Positions 1 through 11,740 of a DNA stretch of 64,000 nt are shown in pieces. The notes below the pieces were generated by a model, which did not search any database, was not told the DNA's origin, and saw nothing but the letters and a program-made list of their open reading frames with translations. How positions within the stretch are numbered: position 1 is the stretch's first letter; every line of letters starts with the position of its first letter. Origin of the DNA: Aedes albopictus (lineage: Eukaryota; Arthropoda; Insecta; Diptera; Culicidae); the NCBI RefSeq assembly GCF_035046485.1, contig NC_085137.1, positions 2,085,977 to 2,149,976 on the forward strand, read 5' to 3'. Position numbers and translations under genes: made by a program.

Positions 1-1439
1 GCACCGAAAGTGGTGGAAAGTTGTGTAAATATTTTTCGGATTGAAGAAGCAAGTATCTTGAATACAGATGCATTGCAATGATCAGTGGTTCCTTATTAAT
101 GGTCACGGGCCACGCGAAATTCACAAGAACAATACACTTGAGGAGGAAATGAAAATGTTTTTTTTTCGATTCTGGGTGTATGTATGATTTAATAGATTTC
201 GGATTTTTTTTTTGAATCTGATTGTTTGTATTTAATCCTGTAAATTTTACAGTATTTTCATAATAATTATTTCTAAACTCAATTATTGAATGAACTTCCT
301 GATTTGTTACCAGCAGAGTAATTGAGAAAATGTCACAGACATTTATTTAGTATGTTTCAATATATGTACGTCTAATATCCTGGAAGACGGAAATTCCTCG
401 AGATTCACCAGAACACACTCGAATAATTCTGGGATAGGAATATACCAAAATTACCTCCAAGAATTCCGTCCATTATACCTTCAGAACTCCCGGAATAGCG
501 TAATAAAATTCCTAGAGTATTTCACTAGATTTTTTATTGGAACTTTTTTAAACATTTCTTAAGAAGTTCACATAAATCTTTTGGAAATGTCGACACAAAT
601 AACTTCTAAAATGGGTTAACGCCTTAAGACCTCCAGAATAAGTAACTTATTTCAAGCATATGTTACATGTAAATTTGCTTTGATATGTTTTAACATCTCT
701 TGGATGTTTTACAATCTTCACCGGTACCTCTGGGGGAGAACTAGAGATTCAACATGATTGTTCAAGCTAAGGCGTCAGCACAGACAAACAGACGTAACAC
801 TCTGACATTTCCCAGCGTACACCGATTTAACGGTTTATTTAAAAAAAAAATGATAGTTGGCCTGGCCAACTGCCCACCCGTAGCGCTCGCATAGTTTTTG
901 TTCGAGTTTGACGTTTGCCCACTACCGCCACCTAGTAGATGGTCGGCCAAACTCAGTCATTTTAGTATTGGGCGAACAGGTTTCCGGGACTATTATTTGA
1001 ATCGAAAAATGTTCGAAGTGTTACGTCTGATTGTCTGTGGCGTCAGTAAGAGCAGGTAAGACACTATTTTTTTCGGCTTAGGTCATAGAGCGTTGATTAT
1101 AATGAGAATCTCCACGAAATAGGAGTACGCCAGTATTGATGGTGGTCTGCAAATTTCGGCGCTTCAGGATTCAGCCTGTCTGATTTCACTACCAAGGTAC
1201 AGACCTATATATCATCAGCAAGCAAGGACAAGTAAAACGATATCGGGACGCGGAATGGGCGCGCTAGCATCCACCGAACGAAAAATTCAACTGGCTTGAG
1301 AGGGCGACCACCAACCGGCAGGTTTCTGAGGATTACTACGACCCGGAAAAACCGGATAGATGTTTTCTGGAGGGGGCCCAGGGGGCCTGACTTGAGATGA
1401 CATGGTCGTCCGATATTTGAATATGCAAATCTGGATTGC
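1..1439. other. No gene recognised
   Basis: AT-rich sequence with many stops in all frames. Nothing here resembles a known protein or RNA. Fragments of the degenerate ATTCC/GGAAT motif appear at about 375-560. Confidence 0.5.
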
Positions 1440-1849
1440 AGTTTTAAAGAATCAAAATGACTGGATTCTCCAGAAATTCCTTCAAGAATGCATCTAGGGA
1501 TTCCACCAGACATATCTTTGGGGATTTGTCCTTAAATGGGGATTTGGATATCTTTAGAGGTTCCTTCAGTGATTGTTCCAGTACTGTTTTCGCGGTTTCC
1601 ATCGAGAGTTTAACCAGAGATCCTTTATAGTATTTCTGCAGGTATTTCTTCAGAGATGTCTTCCAGAATTTCACTAGAAATTGCTCCAATTAATCCATCT
1701 GTAATTCGCAGTATTTCTACAGGAATGTCTAGCAGAAATTCTTCAGATCCAATTGTTCCTTAAATAATTCGTCTAAAAATTATGGCAGACATGGAATTCT
1801 TCAGATGTTTTTATCCAGTGATTCCTACAGAATCTTCCAGGAATTCGCT
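1440..1849. repeat. Degenerate ATTCCT-type repeat
   Basis: Irregular 12-24 base units of the form GGATTCC, CCAGAAATTCC and CCTTCAAGAAT follow one another with no fixed period. The same texture recurs at 2164-3480, 11741-12720, 21560-22740, 30345-31370, 32498-33480 and 50745-50900. The array is interrupted by the SINE at 1864. Confidence 0.6.
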
Positions 1850-1863
1850 AAGAAAACTGTCCT

Positions 1864-2149
1864 TCTCTTCTTCTTCTTGGCGTAACGTCCTCACTGGGAC
1901 AAAGCCTGCTTCTCAGCTTAGTGTTCTATGAGCACTTACTTCCACAGTTATTAACTGAGAGCTTCCTCTGCCAATGACCATTTTGCATGTGTATATCGTG
2001 TGGCAGGCACGAAGATACTCTATGCCCAAGGAAGTCAAGGAAATTTCCTTTACGAAAAGATCCTGGACCGACCCGGAATCGAACCCGTCACCCTCAGCAT
2101 GGTCATGCTGAATACCCGTGCGTTTACCGCCTCGGCTATATGGGCCCTA
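1864..2149 (-). mobile_element. Feilai-type tRNA-derived SINE
   Basis: Read on the minus strand, the element starts with a tRNA-like head holding an A box (TAGCCGAGGCGG) and a B box (GGTTCGATTCC). It continues through a tRNA-unrelated body and ends in AAG repeats. The duplication AAGAAAACTGTCCT flanks it at 1850-1863 and 2150-2163, which marks the insertion exactly. Feilai is a known Aedes aegypti SINE family; I assign the name from the head, the body ending in GTCCCAGTGAGGACG and the AAG tail. It sits inside a degenerate ATTCCT array. Confidence 0.85.
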
Positions 2150-2163
2150 AAGAAAACTGTCCT

Positions 2164-3480
2164 GTGATTCCCTTAGGAAATCCTCGTGGGTTTTCTACAG
2201 AAATTCACCCGGGAATTCCTTCTGTGATTTTTCTGAAATAACTTTTGGGATTATTTTAAAAATAACTTCAAACACTCTTCTTGCGATTCCTCCACGAATT
2301 CCTTCAGGAGTTGTTCCAGCATTCCTCTGTGGATTCCTTCAGGGATTCGTCTAAAAAATCCTACAGGGATTCGTCCAGGAATTCCTCTATAAAGTTCGCT
2401 AGTGATTCCTCTAGAAATTCCTCCAGGTATTCCTCTTGATATACCTCGAGCAATTTTTCTAGAGATTCCACCAGGGGTTAATCAAGGAACTCCTCCAGGA
2501 ATTCTTTCAGGGATTTGTTCAAGAATTCCTCCAGGGATTCTTCCTGGAAGTTCTCCAGTGATTCTTCAATAAAATCCAGCAGAAATTTATCTAGGATTTC
2601 GCTAGAGATTCCTCCTGGAGTTTATTAGAAGATAGCTCAAGGAATTTCTCTAGAAATTTCTCCAGAAAATCTCTCAGGTATGTCTACTGAAATTCCTCTG
2701 GAAATACCTAATGGAATTTTTGCAGGGATTCCTCCAGGAGTACCTTTGGAGATTTCTCAAGGATTCCTCCAGTGATTCCTCCAGGTATTTTCTAGAAATA
2801 CCTCATGAAATTCCTGTAGAAATTCCAAAAGGGATTCCTCGAGGAATTTCTCCATAAATTCTTTAAGGATTCCTCCAGGGATTCTTCCTGAAAGTTTACC
2901 AGCGATTCTTCAAGAAAATTCTCAAGAAATTCCTCCAGAAGTTCCTCTGAAGATTTCTCAAAGAATTTCTCTAGATATTCCTCCAGGAATTAGCACAGGC
3001 ATGTCTCCAGGCATTCCTTCAGGAGCTTCTCTAGGGAATTCTCTAGGGATCGCTCTTGAAATTCCTCCAGGAATTCTTTTAGGAATACCTCCAGGCATTC
3101 CTCAAAGAGTTCCCCCAGGGATATTCATAGGCATTCCTCCAGGGATTCATCCAGGCATTACTTCAGGATTTGATTCTGGAACTCCTCCAGGAATACCTTT
3201 AAAATTCCACCAGGATTTACCCCAGGAACTCCTGCGAAAATTACACCAGGAATTCTTGCAGAATTTATACACGAATTATTTCAAGAGTTTATACACGAAT
3301 TATTCCAAGAATCCGGGGTTTCCTCCAAGGATTTCTCCAGAGATTTCTCCAGAAATTGGTTCAAGAGATTCCTCCAGTAATTCCACCAGGATTTACCAGT
3401 AATTTACCAGAAATTCCTCGAGGAATTTACCAGGAACACCTACAGGGATAACACTAAAGATTCTTCCGGAACAGAAGATA
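2164..3480. repeat. Degenerate ATTCCTCCAGG array
   Basis: About 1.3 kb of imperfect repeats of ATTCCTCCAGG/GGATTCC with variable 9-30 base spacing. The only ORF in it (3001-3402) translates to Pro-Gly-Ile-Pro repeats that simply follow the motif, so I do not call a gene. Confidence 0.7.
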
Positions 3481-3483
3481 CTA

Positions 3484-3563
3484 AAAACCATCAGAACTAA
3501 ACCAATTTAAAGTGTCGTAGTGAAAGATGGGGCAATACAAAGTTTGCCGGGTCAGCTAGTACT
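3484..3563 (-). mobile_element. Fragment of CTAGCTG-headed retroelement
   Basis: The minus strand reads CTAGCTGACCCGGCAAAC at the right edge, the same head seen at 63332 and 63643. Such heads are common on short insect retroposons, perhaps RTE-related. Only a fragment is present. Confidence 0.4.
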
Positions 3564-4175
3564 GTAATAAATGCTTTTGTCGTACTGTCGCACTTTTCTA
3601 GACCACCTCCTCCCTTCTTACAAATTTTGAACGTTATTTGTGAACGTGACCACAGATTGAAAACTCCTGAGGTTAACAACACCACTATACTGTAATGAGT
3701 TCGTCCTAGAGACGCAGAATCCTAAAACAAACATTCACACATTCTTCTTGGACTTTCGGTTCTTGCGTGGCTTGTGACCACAGCTTGGGAACCACTGTAA
3801 TAAATGCTTCTTGAGACTCAGAATCTGAAAACTTTTTTTCAGAGAGACCTGGGAACCGCTGATCTGTACAATACCACTATATTGTAATACATGAGATGCA
3901 GAACCCAATAAAATCTCACCCTCTTCTAAAACTTTCAGATCTTGAGAAATATGCGTGGTACGTCACCCACGACTGGGAATCATTAAATTTTGCAACACTG
4001 TTGGTAGTAGAGCTCCTTGAAGCGAACAGATTGAGAGATAATTAGTGAGAATTAGTGCGTAAAGGGGTGGGGATTCATAAATTGAGTTTGGTGAAAATAA
4101 AGTGAGCGTAAATGGGGGTTTTAGTGCAATTGGGAGGTGAGCAATAATTGGAAATAGGGTACAGATTTTGTGAAA
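3564..4175. other. No gene; minor internal duplications
   Basis: Short phrases such as ACCACTATA-TGTAAT and CACTGTAATAAATGCTT recur several times, so this is probably old repeat sequence. No ORF of interest was seen. Confidence 0.4.
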
Positions 4176-4709
4176 TACAGATTAGGGAAAAAATAAACCA
4201 CGGTCTCCCCGTTGTTTTGAATCTGTCGGCCGAATCGTGAAAACTTCTGTTAGCGCTACGGTTACAGATCCGGATAGTTTTTCTGCCAAAGTGAGATTTT
4301 TTTTAATCGTAGTTTCAAACAGGAAGACTTGGAAGAAATTGAAGTGTGGTGAAGTGTTTTTTTTTACAAATACGGTGCTATCAGTGGGTGAATTGTCCGT
4401 GTCTGGTGAACCAGGGAAACATCGACATACGGCACCGGTCATGGGTGGATCATCGAATAGGAAACGCTATCCGGGTGAGAAATTTCCAATCTTTGTTATA
4501 CTGAAGAATTAGTTGAGTGGAGAATATCGCTTGATTTCCCGGGGCTCGACGACTGCGCTTCTAGTTCTTCAACAATTTATGCTGACCTGCTTGCTTACGC
4601 ATAATGTTTTGATGTTTAGGTAGTGCCGCTCCGCTCAGGCGTTGGATTTTCTGTGGGAGCGGGCGGGTAAGCGTGGGTTTTGTGCAGAAGTCCTTGGAGT
4701 TTGCTGACC

Positions 4710-5734
4710 ATCACGCTAGATTCAGAATACCCATTAATGGGTACTTTAGTACCCATTTCAAACTAAAGTGGCTTAACCCATTTAATGGGTATTTGGCGTT
4801 TACCCATTAATGGGTATTCGTCACAAACTTCATAAAATGGGTATTATTTACTCTTGATTTTCAACTAAAAAATGGGTAATAAAACCCCATTATTTCGAGG
4901 GCGGTATTGCAGATTGAGGTTAGGGTATTCGGCAAACTTTTTAAACATGGATAAGCAGAAAAGATTAACTGTAGTATGTAAACTGTATATTTCGATATGC
5001 AAATTAGTAATATTTCACATCTTATTTTCAAATTATCCATCATCTTTGGAGCTCATTTGGCTTGTTGAATGCTTTAAGGACAAACGTCTTGAAATCCCGC
5101 TTCAACAGCGCATCAGCACTTCAAACGCACAAATCTCAAGAAGCAAGCTTCAAACAACAGTGTATTTTATTATTCTGTTCTTGCTCACTTGTAAGAAGCT
5201 TAAAATAAGAAGATCAGGTGCGCTGGATTTGTTTACGAAGAGATTTGTGCGCTCAAAATCGTGAGTAGGTGCCAAAGTCGGCCATTCTGGCGGCCATTTT
5301 GGGATTCTAACAAGTCTGTCCTTAATGTCCATCAGCAGCGGAACCCACACTTTCCGGGACTCATCCAACTGTAATGAATAAATATGGGTCATAACTTTTC
5401 AGAACGACAAATGTATATAAACTTACCTGTTACCGAGTAACATTTCTAGTCTCTCCGTCTCCGTTCTCTTCTACGAGGTTTTCTGGTGCAATTTGTCATT
5501 TTGCTTGTAATATTTCTTTCGAAAATTGCTAAGTCCAACAATGGCGGTACTAAAAGTCACAAACAATCATGCGTACTATTCACCCATTATTTTCATCAGA
5601 AAGGGAACTTCATAATGGGGTTTGAATACCCATTATTTGATGTCAGAAAAAGCCCCATTTTTTGACAGCTCCATACTGTTGCCAAAAATGGGTACTTAAG
5701 ACTCATAAAATGGGTTTTTGAGAACTAGCGTGAT
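4710..5734. mobile_element. TIR transposon with ACCCATT motifs
   Basis: The termini ATCACGCTAG and CTAGCGTGAT are inverted. Inside both ends are many copies of ACCCATT/AATGGGT, often as palindromes such as ACCCATTAATGGGT (4733, 4798), with a second cluster at 5579-5715. Clustered subterminal motifs are typical transposase-binding sites. The centre is occupied by a 252-bp TTAA-flanked MITE. No transposase ORF is seen, so it is non-autonomous. Confidence 0.65.
5074..5325 (-). mobile_element. 252-bp TTAA-ended MITE, copy 1
   Basis: Bounded by TTAAGGACAAACG and GTCTGTCCTTAA. Copies 2 (25094-25345) and 3 (49385-49636) are in the opposite orientation and have exactly the same length. TTAA ends suggest mobilisation by a piggyBac-type transposase; this is an inference. 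Confidence 0.75.
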
Positions 5735-6156
5735 TGGTATTAACCTTTCTCTCCGAATCGAGCGTTCGATGGTTTCATGATGAAAATATGATTTTGAAGA
5801 CTGCCTTGAAGACTGTTCGATGCGTATGATGGGGGAAGGGATAATTTGGTCATCAGCAACTTCTCTCCGGAATCTTTTGCAGATGGCGGCAGATCAGAGT
5901 GGCCATGTTGCATGTAACTAGGTGAATCTATTACTTTCATTACAGCAATAATTCTCAGGTGGTAATTAGCCTGTGTATGTTGGCAACATTCTTTTGTTTC
6001 TTGACTTTTACTGCGAGTCCCGTTTGGTGCTATCCTGCTCACTCTCACGGGGATTTTGAACACAGTGCTCGAGTACGTTGTTATCGCTGGCGTGGGTAGC
6101 TTTTTGGTGGTATACCAGTTGTTTTATGTGATTTACGGAAATCATAGCATTCAAAC

Positions 6157-6597
6157 TTGATTTTTTTTTTTTTACTCACTTAACCTAATTTACAGCTCTT
6201 TTGTCCACTAGGGCACTACGTGAGCGATTCCAATTGGACGCTGCACTTACATTTTGTACAGCGCCTACATGTATTCTATTCTAATTCAACTATATCGAAC
6301 TGGTGTCTTGTTCTGCTTCAACTTTTCTACCCTGTCCATGGTAGAATGATGAGCACGATGATGCCAATGTGTGGCTGCTGTTCCTTTTCCAGTCCGATTG
6401 GGGGTCCATTATGAGTTGCGGTTCGCCGATATCCAAATTCCGGGTCCGTTAGAGCTATATGGCTCCGAAGAGGGTCAGGTGCCAGCTGCTCTCGGGGGGA
6501 AGAGCAACTGACGAAAAATTGCAAGTGCCGGGGCTGGGTTCGAACCCATGACCATCCGCTTATGAAGCGAACGTGTGGACCACTGCGCCACGGGCCC
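6157..6597 (-). mobile_element. tRNA-derived SINE with poly-A tail
   Basis: The minus strand starts with a tRNA-like head: A box TGGCGCAGTGG, an anticodon-loop-like CTTCATAAG, and B box GGTTCGAACCC, with GGGGC/GCCCC able to pair as an acceptor stem. A body of about 360 bases follows, ending in a poly-A tail (plus-strand T run at 6158-6173). Flanks are similar (AAACTTGATTTT at left, AAACTTGAATTTT at right), a probable target duplication. It may belong to the Gecko family described in Aedes, but I cannot confirm that. Confidence 0.65.
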
Positions 6598-7255
6598 CGA
6601 CCAAAACTTGAATTTTGATCTGGCTGTTTCCAGAATGAAATATTTGATCATAGCAGGATAAATATTTAACACAATGTGTTCTATTTTCGCGTTCTCTTTT
6701 ATTGTTTACTACTTATAAACGTTTTATTCCAGTAGGATTCAGGTAAATATACTATTACATAGAGGAGGATTCAGGAAAATCTATTATTTTTCCTTTTCTA
6801 TTTTAGATGTGAAAACGCACACCCAAAGAGGATCAAGTTGGGAAAGGAACCAGGCATCATCCAAAAATATTTTGTGCACCTAAACGTTGACCAAACGTTT
6901 CCTTTGAACTTGACCCTTCCACTAACACCCAAATTCCCGTGACGCCTAGGCCTGAAAGAATGTAGAGGTCTCTATGTACTTTCATAGGTGTCCAAGTAAT
7001 CTTCCTTTCCCATCCCTCAGCTGTCGCAAGGACGTGGCCAGGACAGCACTCGACCGTTGGAGGATTGCGTCAATCTTGTCTAAGAGTCAGAGATTAGTCC
7101 CAAATCTTTGTGCTTTGGTAACGGACAGGAAGGATGCAACCCTCATAACAGCGATCCAGAGCTGTACCACCTACGAATTTGTGCGACTTGCTTAATGCTA
7201 ATGCTAATGCTAATGCTACAGATTAGGGAAAAAATAAACCACAGTTTTCAAATAC

Positions 7256-8263
7256 CTACCCAGACAACCAGAACTCGCATAAAAATGCATAGATTTCATC
7301 ATATTATCACTAACACACCTCACAATCGCATAAATGTAAACCCTAATTGCAACCAAAGTGTAAAATTCACCGCAAAAAATGACTTTTCAATTCTTTTTAG
7401 CGATGCACAAAACTGAATCGCATAATCACACAAGCAAACTCGCACAACAACACTTGAACTCGCATTTACCGCGCACTGCGATGATTTTGCGGATTTCATC
7501 TTGTTATGACAGCTCTACTTGCATTAGTGTATCAATTAACTCGTACAAATGCAAAAGCAACTTTGTTTACGTTTACATACAAACTCACATAAGCGAGAAT
7601 CTATTATGCGTACATAATATGATTTGCAATGTGATAACAAGGAAAAAGTTGCTACACTGTGGTTTCGGTGCGGAGAAGTTCTTAATATTTAATGTGAAAA
7701 CCCATCCGGTAGTGAAACGTTGTGATCATTAGCTGTTTCAGCGGAGCCGATGATAAAGTTTAGAAGAGTTTTTACCTGGTTATGGTAAACATAAATAGCA
7801 GAACATCACTCTCAGCTGCGAGTTGTTTGATAAACTGCTTCGTATTTGGACACGACAGGTAAATCAAATTAATAAGGGAAAACTTTGAGATGGGTTAGAA
7901 TGTCATCACGATTAATCAGCTAGTTTCACAAGAATTGTGTGGTGTTAAGTGTAAGGTGCGGCTTGCTAATCCGAAGGTAATGAGTTTGACACTGGGAGCG
8001 ACGAGAGCTATGTTTTGCCTAATAGAGGCAAGTCGCATAAAATGATTGATCACGTCGCAATACAGTACACATCGTTGATCGCAGAGGATATCGCTTCAGC
8101 TCATACAGCGTAATCCTTGTTCTGTCAATGCACGTATATCGCCTCCACTTTTGCACGCAAAAGGCAGATTTGCAACATTTTATGCGATGATACTTTTACG
8201 GTTAGTTGAACGCATAACTCGGTCGTAAACTTCGTTATGCGTGTAAATTGGTTGTCTGGGTAG
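7256..8263. mobile_element. TIR element with TCGCATAA motifs
   Basis: The ends are CTACCCAGACAACCA and its exact complement TGGTTGTCTGGGTAG. Motifs of the type TCGCATAA or TTATGCG recur near both ends (about 7274, 7323, 7417, 8032, 8180, 8211, 8235). The element begins only 13 bases beyond the right target duplication of the neighbouring retrotransposon. No transposase ORF is present. Confidence 0.65.
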
Positions 8264-9280
8264 CTCAAAGGAGTTAAAAAATGAAAATAATTTGAATAGG
8301 ATTCTTCAGTTAGATTTTAATAATCCATGCGTTCAACTTATAGGCTTCAATTGCGTGTTGTTGAGCATAACAGCCTCCAATAGTGGTCCCCAGTATGCAG
8401 CACGTTAAGCTCTGGAACGATGTTAAAGATTTCTCTCGCAACGAGCATACCTACCTGCCTACCCGGCACCACCCACACTCGAGCACGTGCGTTGCTGCAT
8501 GGAATGTTAAGTGGCATAGCAGCATCGTCCCATGCATCTGTGATAAGAATGTAAACAAACTGTGTTGAATTAGGAGTTCGATATACGAACTCTCTCAACG
8601 TTCCGCTTCGGTTCGTACTCTTGCTGAGAGTTTAATTTACTCGTTCGATGGATGCATTCCCCAACTGAGTGGTTCCCAACACCAACTGAGACTGAGTGCC
8701 TTCCAGCTCCACGCCAGCCTTCAACTGTGTTGGAGTCATGTTCGATATTGCGAGCATGGAGCATTTCTGTCTGGGTCCGAGTCTTGCGCTGTTGATGGAA
8801 AACTAGCGTAACATTTGAAAAGGGCATCTTCAATGTGTTCTAGTGCATTCCTTTTAAAAGGATGCAGTATTTGTAGAAATGACGATACTTGTAAGAAATT
8901 ATGTGGTTATCGAAGTTAAATTCAGTCAATTAAACCATTTTCAAATGATACTCCCGGAATGACGAAAATCAGAGCGCCTCGTATATGAGAAAGTGATGGC
9001 GAATGAGTGGAGCAAGAAATAAAAAAAAAAACAATAAACATCGGACCGACGACTGGTCGAGGACGACGATGAGAGATAGCGGACAAGTGTACGAACGAGC
9101 CCGCGAAGTCAGTTCCCAGACAACAGTAAGCGAGATCGGTCATATCGCGTCACGGTTGACCGGTGTGCAATCGTGCTGCCTTCCAAAGACCATATTGTCC
9201 TGAGTTCTTTCCTCTGATCCTACAGGAGGACAATTGTGATTGGATCGATAGGAGAAGGTGGTTTCAGTGAGCCCATGTTG
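8264..9280. other. No gene recognised
   Basis: Short ORFs occur on both strands (for example 8347-8598 minus) but none shows a family signature, start context or splice structure I can support. Base composition becomes more GC-rich toward 9000. Confidence 0.4.
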
Positions 9281-10156
9281 GGGTAGTACACTTTAATTGG
9301 TGTTGATAACGATGAAGGATGCAGCAGCAACAGGCGAGACCATCAACAACGGGAACAGCATCCAACAGGTCGTTGAGTGATTACCACCTCTAGGTCAGAA
9401 GCGAGTGTTCTGCAGCATCCGCATTTTTGCTCCCGCGGTGTGAAGTGAGATTGTTTTGCTGTTGTGTGTGCGCGCGCGAATCCGAGAAGAATAGAAAACC
9501 CCGTGGCGAACGGAACTCGCACGTCCGGGCCCCCGGATAACCGGACGGAGCCACAGTAGGCCGAGGTGCGACAAGTGCGTGCTACTCGGCTCGGTGGCTA
9601 TCTGTTGCGCGTTTTCGGATCCAAGCAGGCAGGCAATGAATGCATGCGACGGCCAACTGTGGTTGTAGTGACGCGGCACCTACTGTGTGAAGCCGAAAAA
9701 GTGCCATTTCTCGGGCTACTGCGTTTCGGTGGGTACAAGATTTCATCGATGGTGTTTTTATCTCGATGGTTAAGTGAATGAAGAGAATGCATCATCAGTG
9801 CGATAAGAGTTCACCACATAATTGAAAATCGCAGTTGGGTGCGCTGGAATTGGAATGTGATGGAGCTGACGGTCGAAATTAATTCAATCTAAGAAGAAAA
9901 GCCGAAAAATAATAGAAAAACATGTGCGGGCTTATCGCTGCTAAATGTGATTGAAGAGCATCCTTTTGTGCGATAATAAATTATTCATACAACGTTCAAA
10001 ACAGTGATGGACAGTGTGCAAAATCTGAAGAAGACGGAAAATTGAGGGTCAGCTAAACACACAGTGAGAGTGTCATGCAGAGCTATCAGCAACGCTTGAT
10101 GAAATATTTGATTTGGTGAAGACTGGTTAAAGTGGTATACAGTGAACATTCAACAG
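9281..10156 (+). other. Candidate 5' leader exon
   Basis: A moderately GC-rich, CpG-containing tract with many short upstream AUGs and no long ORF ends at a splice donor CAACAG|GTTAGT (10157). It contains the A/G-rich, CAGTG-rich wording typical of long dipteran 5' untranslated exons. The start is not defined. No matching acceptor or coding exon was found downstream on the plus strand, so the gene it would belong to is unknown and may lie outside the window. Confidence 0.35.
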
Positions 10157-11740
10157 GTTAGTTCATATTTTATTATATAGGTATATTCGTGGTTTGAATG
10201 AAAATTAAAAAGCATAATCATTATAAAAATATTTTCTATATTTACAATAATGGTTGGTGAAACCCAGGATTGAAAAAAAAAACAAAATTAGCCTGACCCA
10301 AAATGTCGAAAAGTTCGATGGGCACCCTTCTCAAAAACGGTCAAATATGTTTTACCAATCTAACATATCTGCTCCTTTAAAACATAACGTGGACTGACCC
10401 AGTCCAACCTTTTGAACCATTGTCGTTTTGAATTGCTGAAAGACATTTCTTCTGGAATACCTCTGAAACTGAACGAATACCAAACATTATTGGAAACGCT
10501 TTGACATTCATGTACACAACAGAAACACGAGTTTGAAAAACAAAGTGAGATTTGAATTGTGACAGGAAATCCAGTACTCCGGTGGGAACTGAACACACGG
10601 CTCTTAATTCGCTAAACGAGGGTGATTATAAGTAACCCTCAGCGTGAGTAACGTTGGAGTAGAAATCAATTCTTTAACTTAATATCGTCTCGAAAAAGAA
10701 AAATGAAAAATTGGCTTCTTCTAAACAGGAATGGTTTCAGCGATTCCTTCAGGAATTTTTACAAGCCATTCACAAACCACGTTGCCTTTAGGGAGCATCC
10801 ATAAACGACGTAGCTTATTTTGGCAGATTTTGAATACTCTCTCCCCTCGTAGCAGGATTTGCTTTCGGGTTTTTTTGTTATAAAATTACAACATGGAACC
10901 CTACAAATGCGAGGGCCACACGTTGGGCGTCATGTTACAAAAATATAGGAATATTAATTATTACAAATGATCAACATATGGAGCCATACAAATGTACAAC
11001 TTAGAAACATCACAAATGGACACAGCACAATATATATCATTATTGTGCCCTGTTATTCAGATGGATAGCACCTTCCGATCACAGGATGACGAGGTTTCAT
11101 ATTTGTTCTAGGTCCATCAGTCATCCTGGAGTTTGTGTTTTGAATGACAGTTGGCCTTTTAGTTGACAGTCATTGCTTCAGCATTCATAGCTCGTTTTTG
11201 TCTAGGAAAACATATCCTAATTGGGTCTCCCGATTCGGGATTTATTACTAGACCCAAGACTAGACCTCTATAACTTGAAGTTCGTGTCAGGGAAAGATTT
11301 GCATCTCTAGTACTTAACAGCTACCCGAAATGGCCTGAAAGTTAGCAATCAAAATAAGATTTCATTTCATGGGCTGCTATTCTTCCAGAACCCTATAAAT
11401 GCGCATTGAAATACAAGAAATCTTGACAAGCTAGAATAAAACATATAACACAAATAACGCACGAATATTAAACTAATAACACATTGAATAATTATTAATG
11501 TAACAAATATTCATACCCGTAACATCTTCTACAAGTTTCTCCAATAATTCCTCAACATATTTCCCGCAGGAGTTGTGAGTTCGAGTCTCATCGAAAGGAA
11601 GAGTAACTTTTTCGCAAATTCCACTCCAAATGATCGATTTCTCTCTCACGCCAGTATTTTTAAAATCTAGCTCTTGGAGTTAGGTAAAACTTTCACTGGG
11701 CTTGTTACGATTAATTAATTATTACCCGCAAACTTTTTAT
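10157..11740. other. No gene; possible intron with MITE remnants
   Basis: AT-rich, with many stops. At about 10790-10930 the phrase CATCCATAAACGACGTAG resembles one end of the CATAAACCACGTGG-type MITE at 55678. Nothing else is recognised. Confidence 0.4.

Larger units (their letters stand above)
4202..7216 (+). mobile_element. Non-LTR retrotransposon, decayed, 26-bp TSD
   Basis: The same 26 bases (starting TACAGATTAGGG, ending AAACCAC) occur at 4176-4201 and 7217-7242. The interval between them opens with GGTCTCCCC and closes with tandem AATGCT units (about 7194-7218), as expected for a target-primed retrotransposon with a short tandem 3' tail. A short reading frame from 4441 (Met-Gly-Gly-Ser-Ser-Asn-Arg-Lys) may be the start of its first ORF but soon stops. 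No reverse transcriptase is recognisable, so it is internally deleted. It was later interrupted by a TIR transposon (4710-5734) and a SINE (6157-6597). The I or LOA group is a guess from the tail. Confidence 0.6.

Noticed and set aside
2060..2149. Functional tRNA gene on the minus strand
   Set aside because: Same reason: A and B boxes belong to a Feilai-type SINE with exact 14-base target duplications.
3001..3402. 133-residue ORF rich in Pro-Gly-Ile-Pro
   Set aside because: It is the literal translation of the degenerate ATTCCTCCAGG repeat, and neighbouring frames and arrays give similar peptides.
6520..6597. Functional tRNA gene on the minus strand
   Set aside because: The head folds like a tRNA, but it is fused to a long body with a poly-A tail and target duplications, so it is a SINE.
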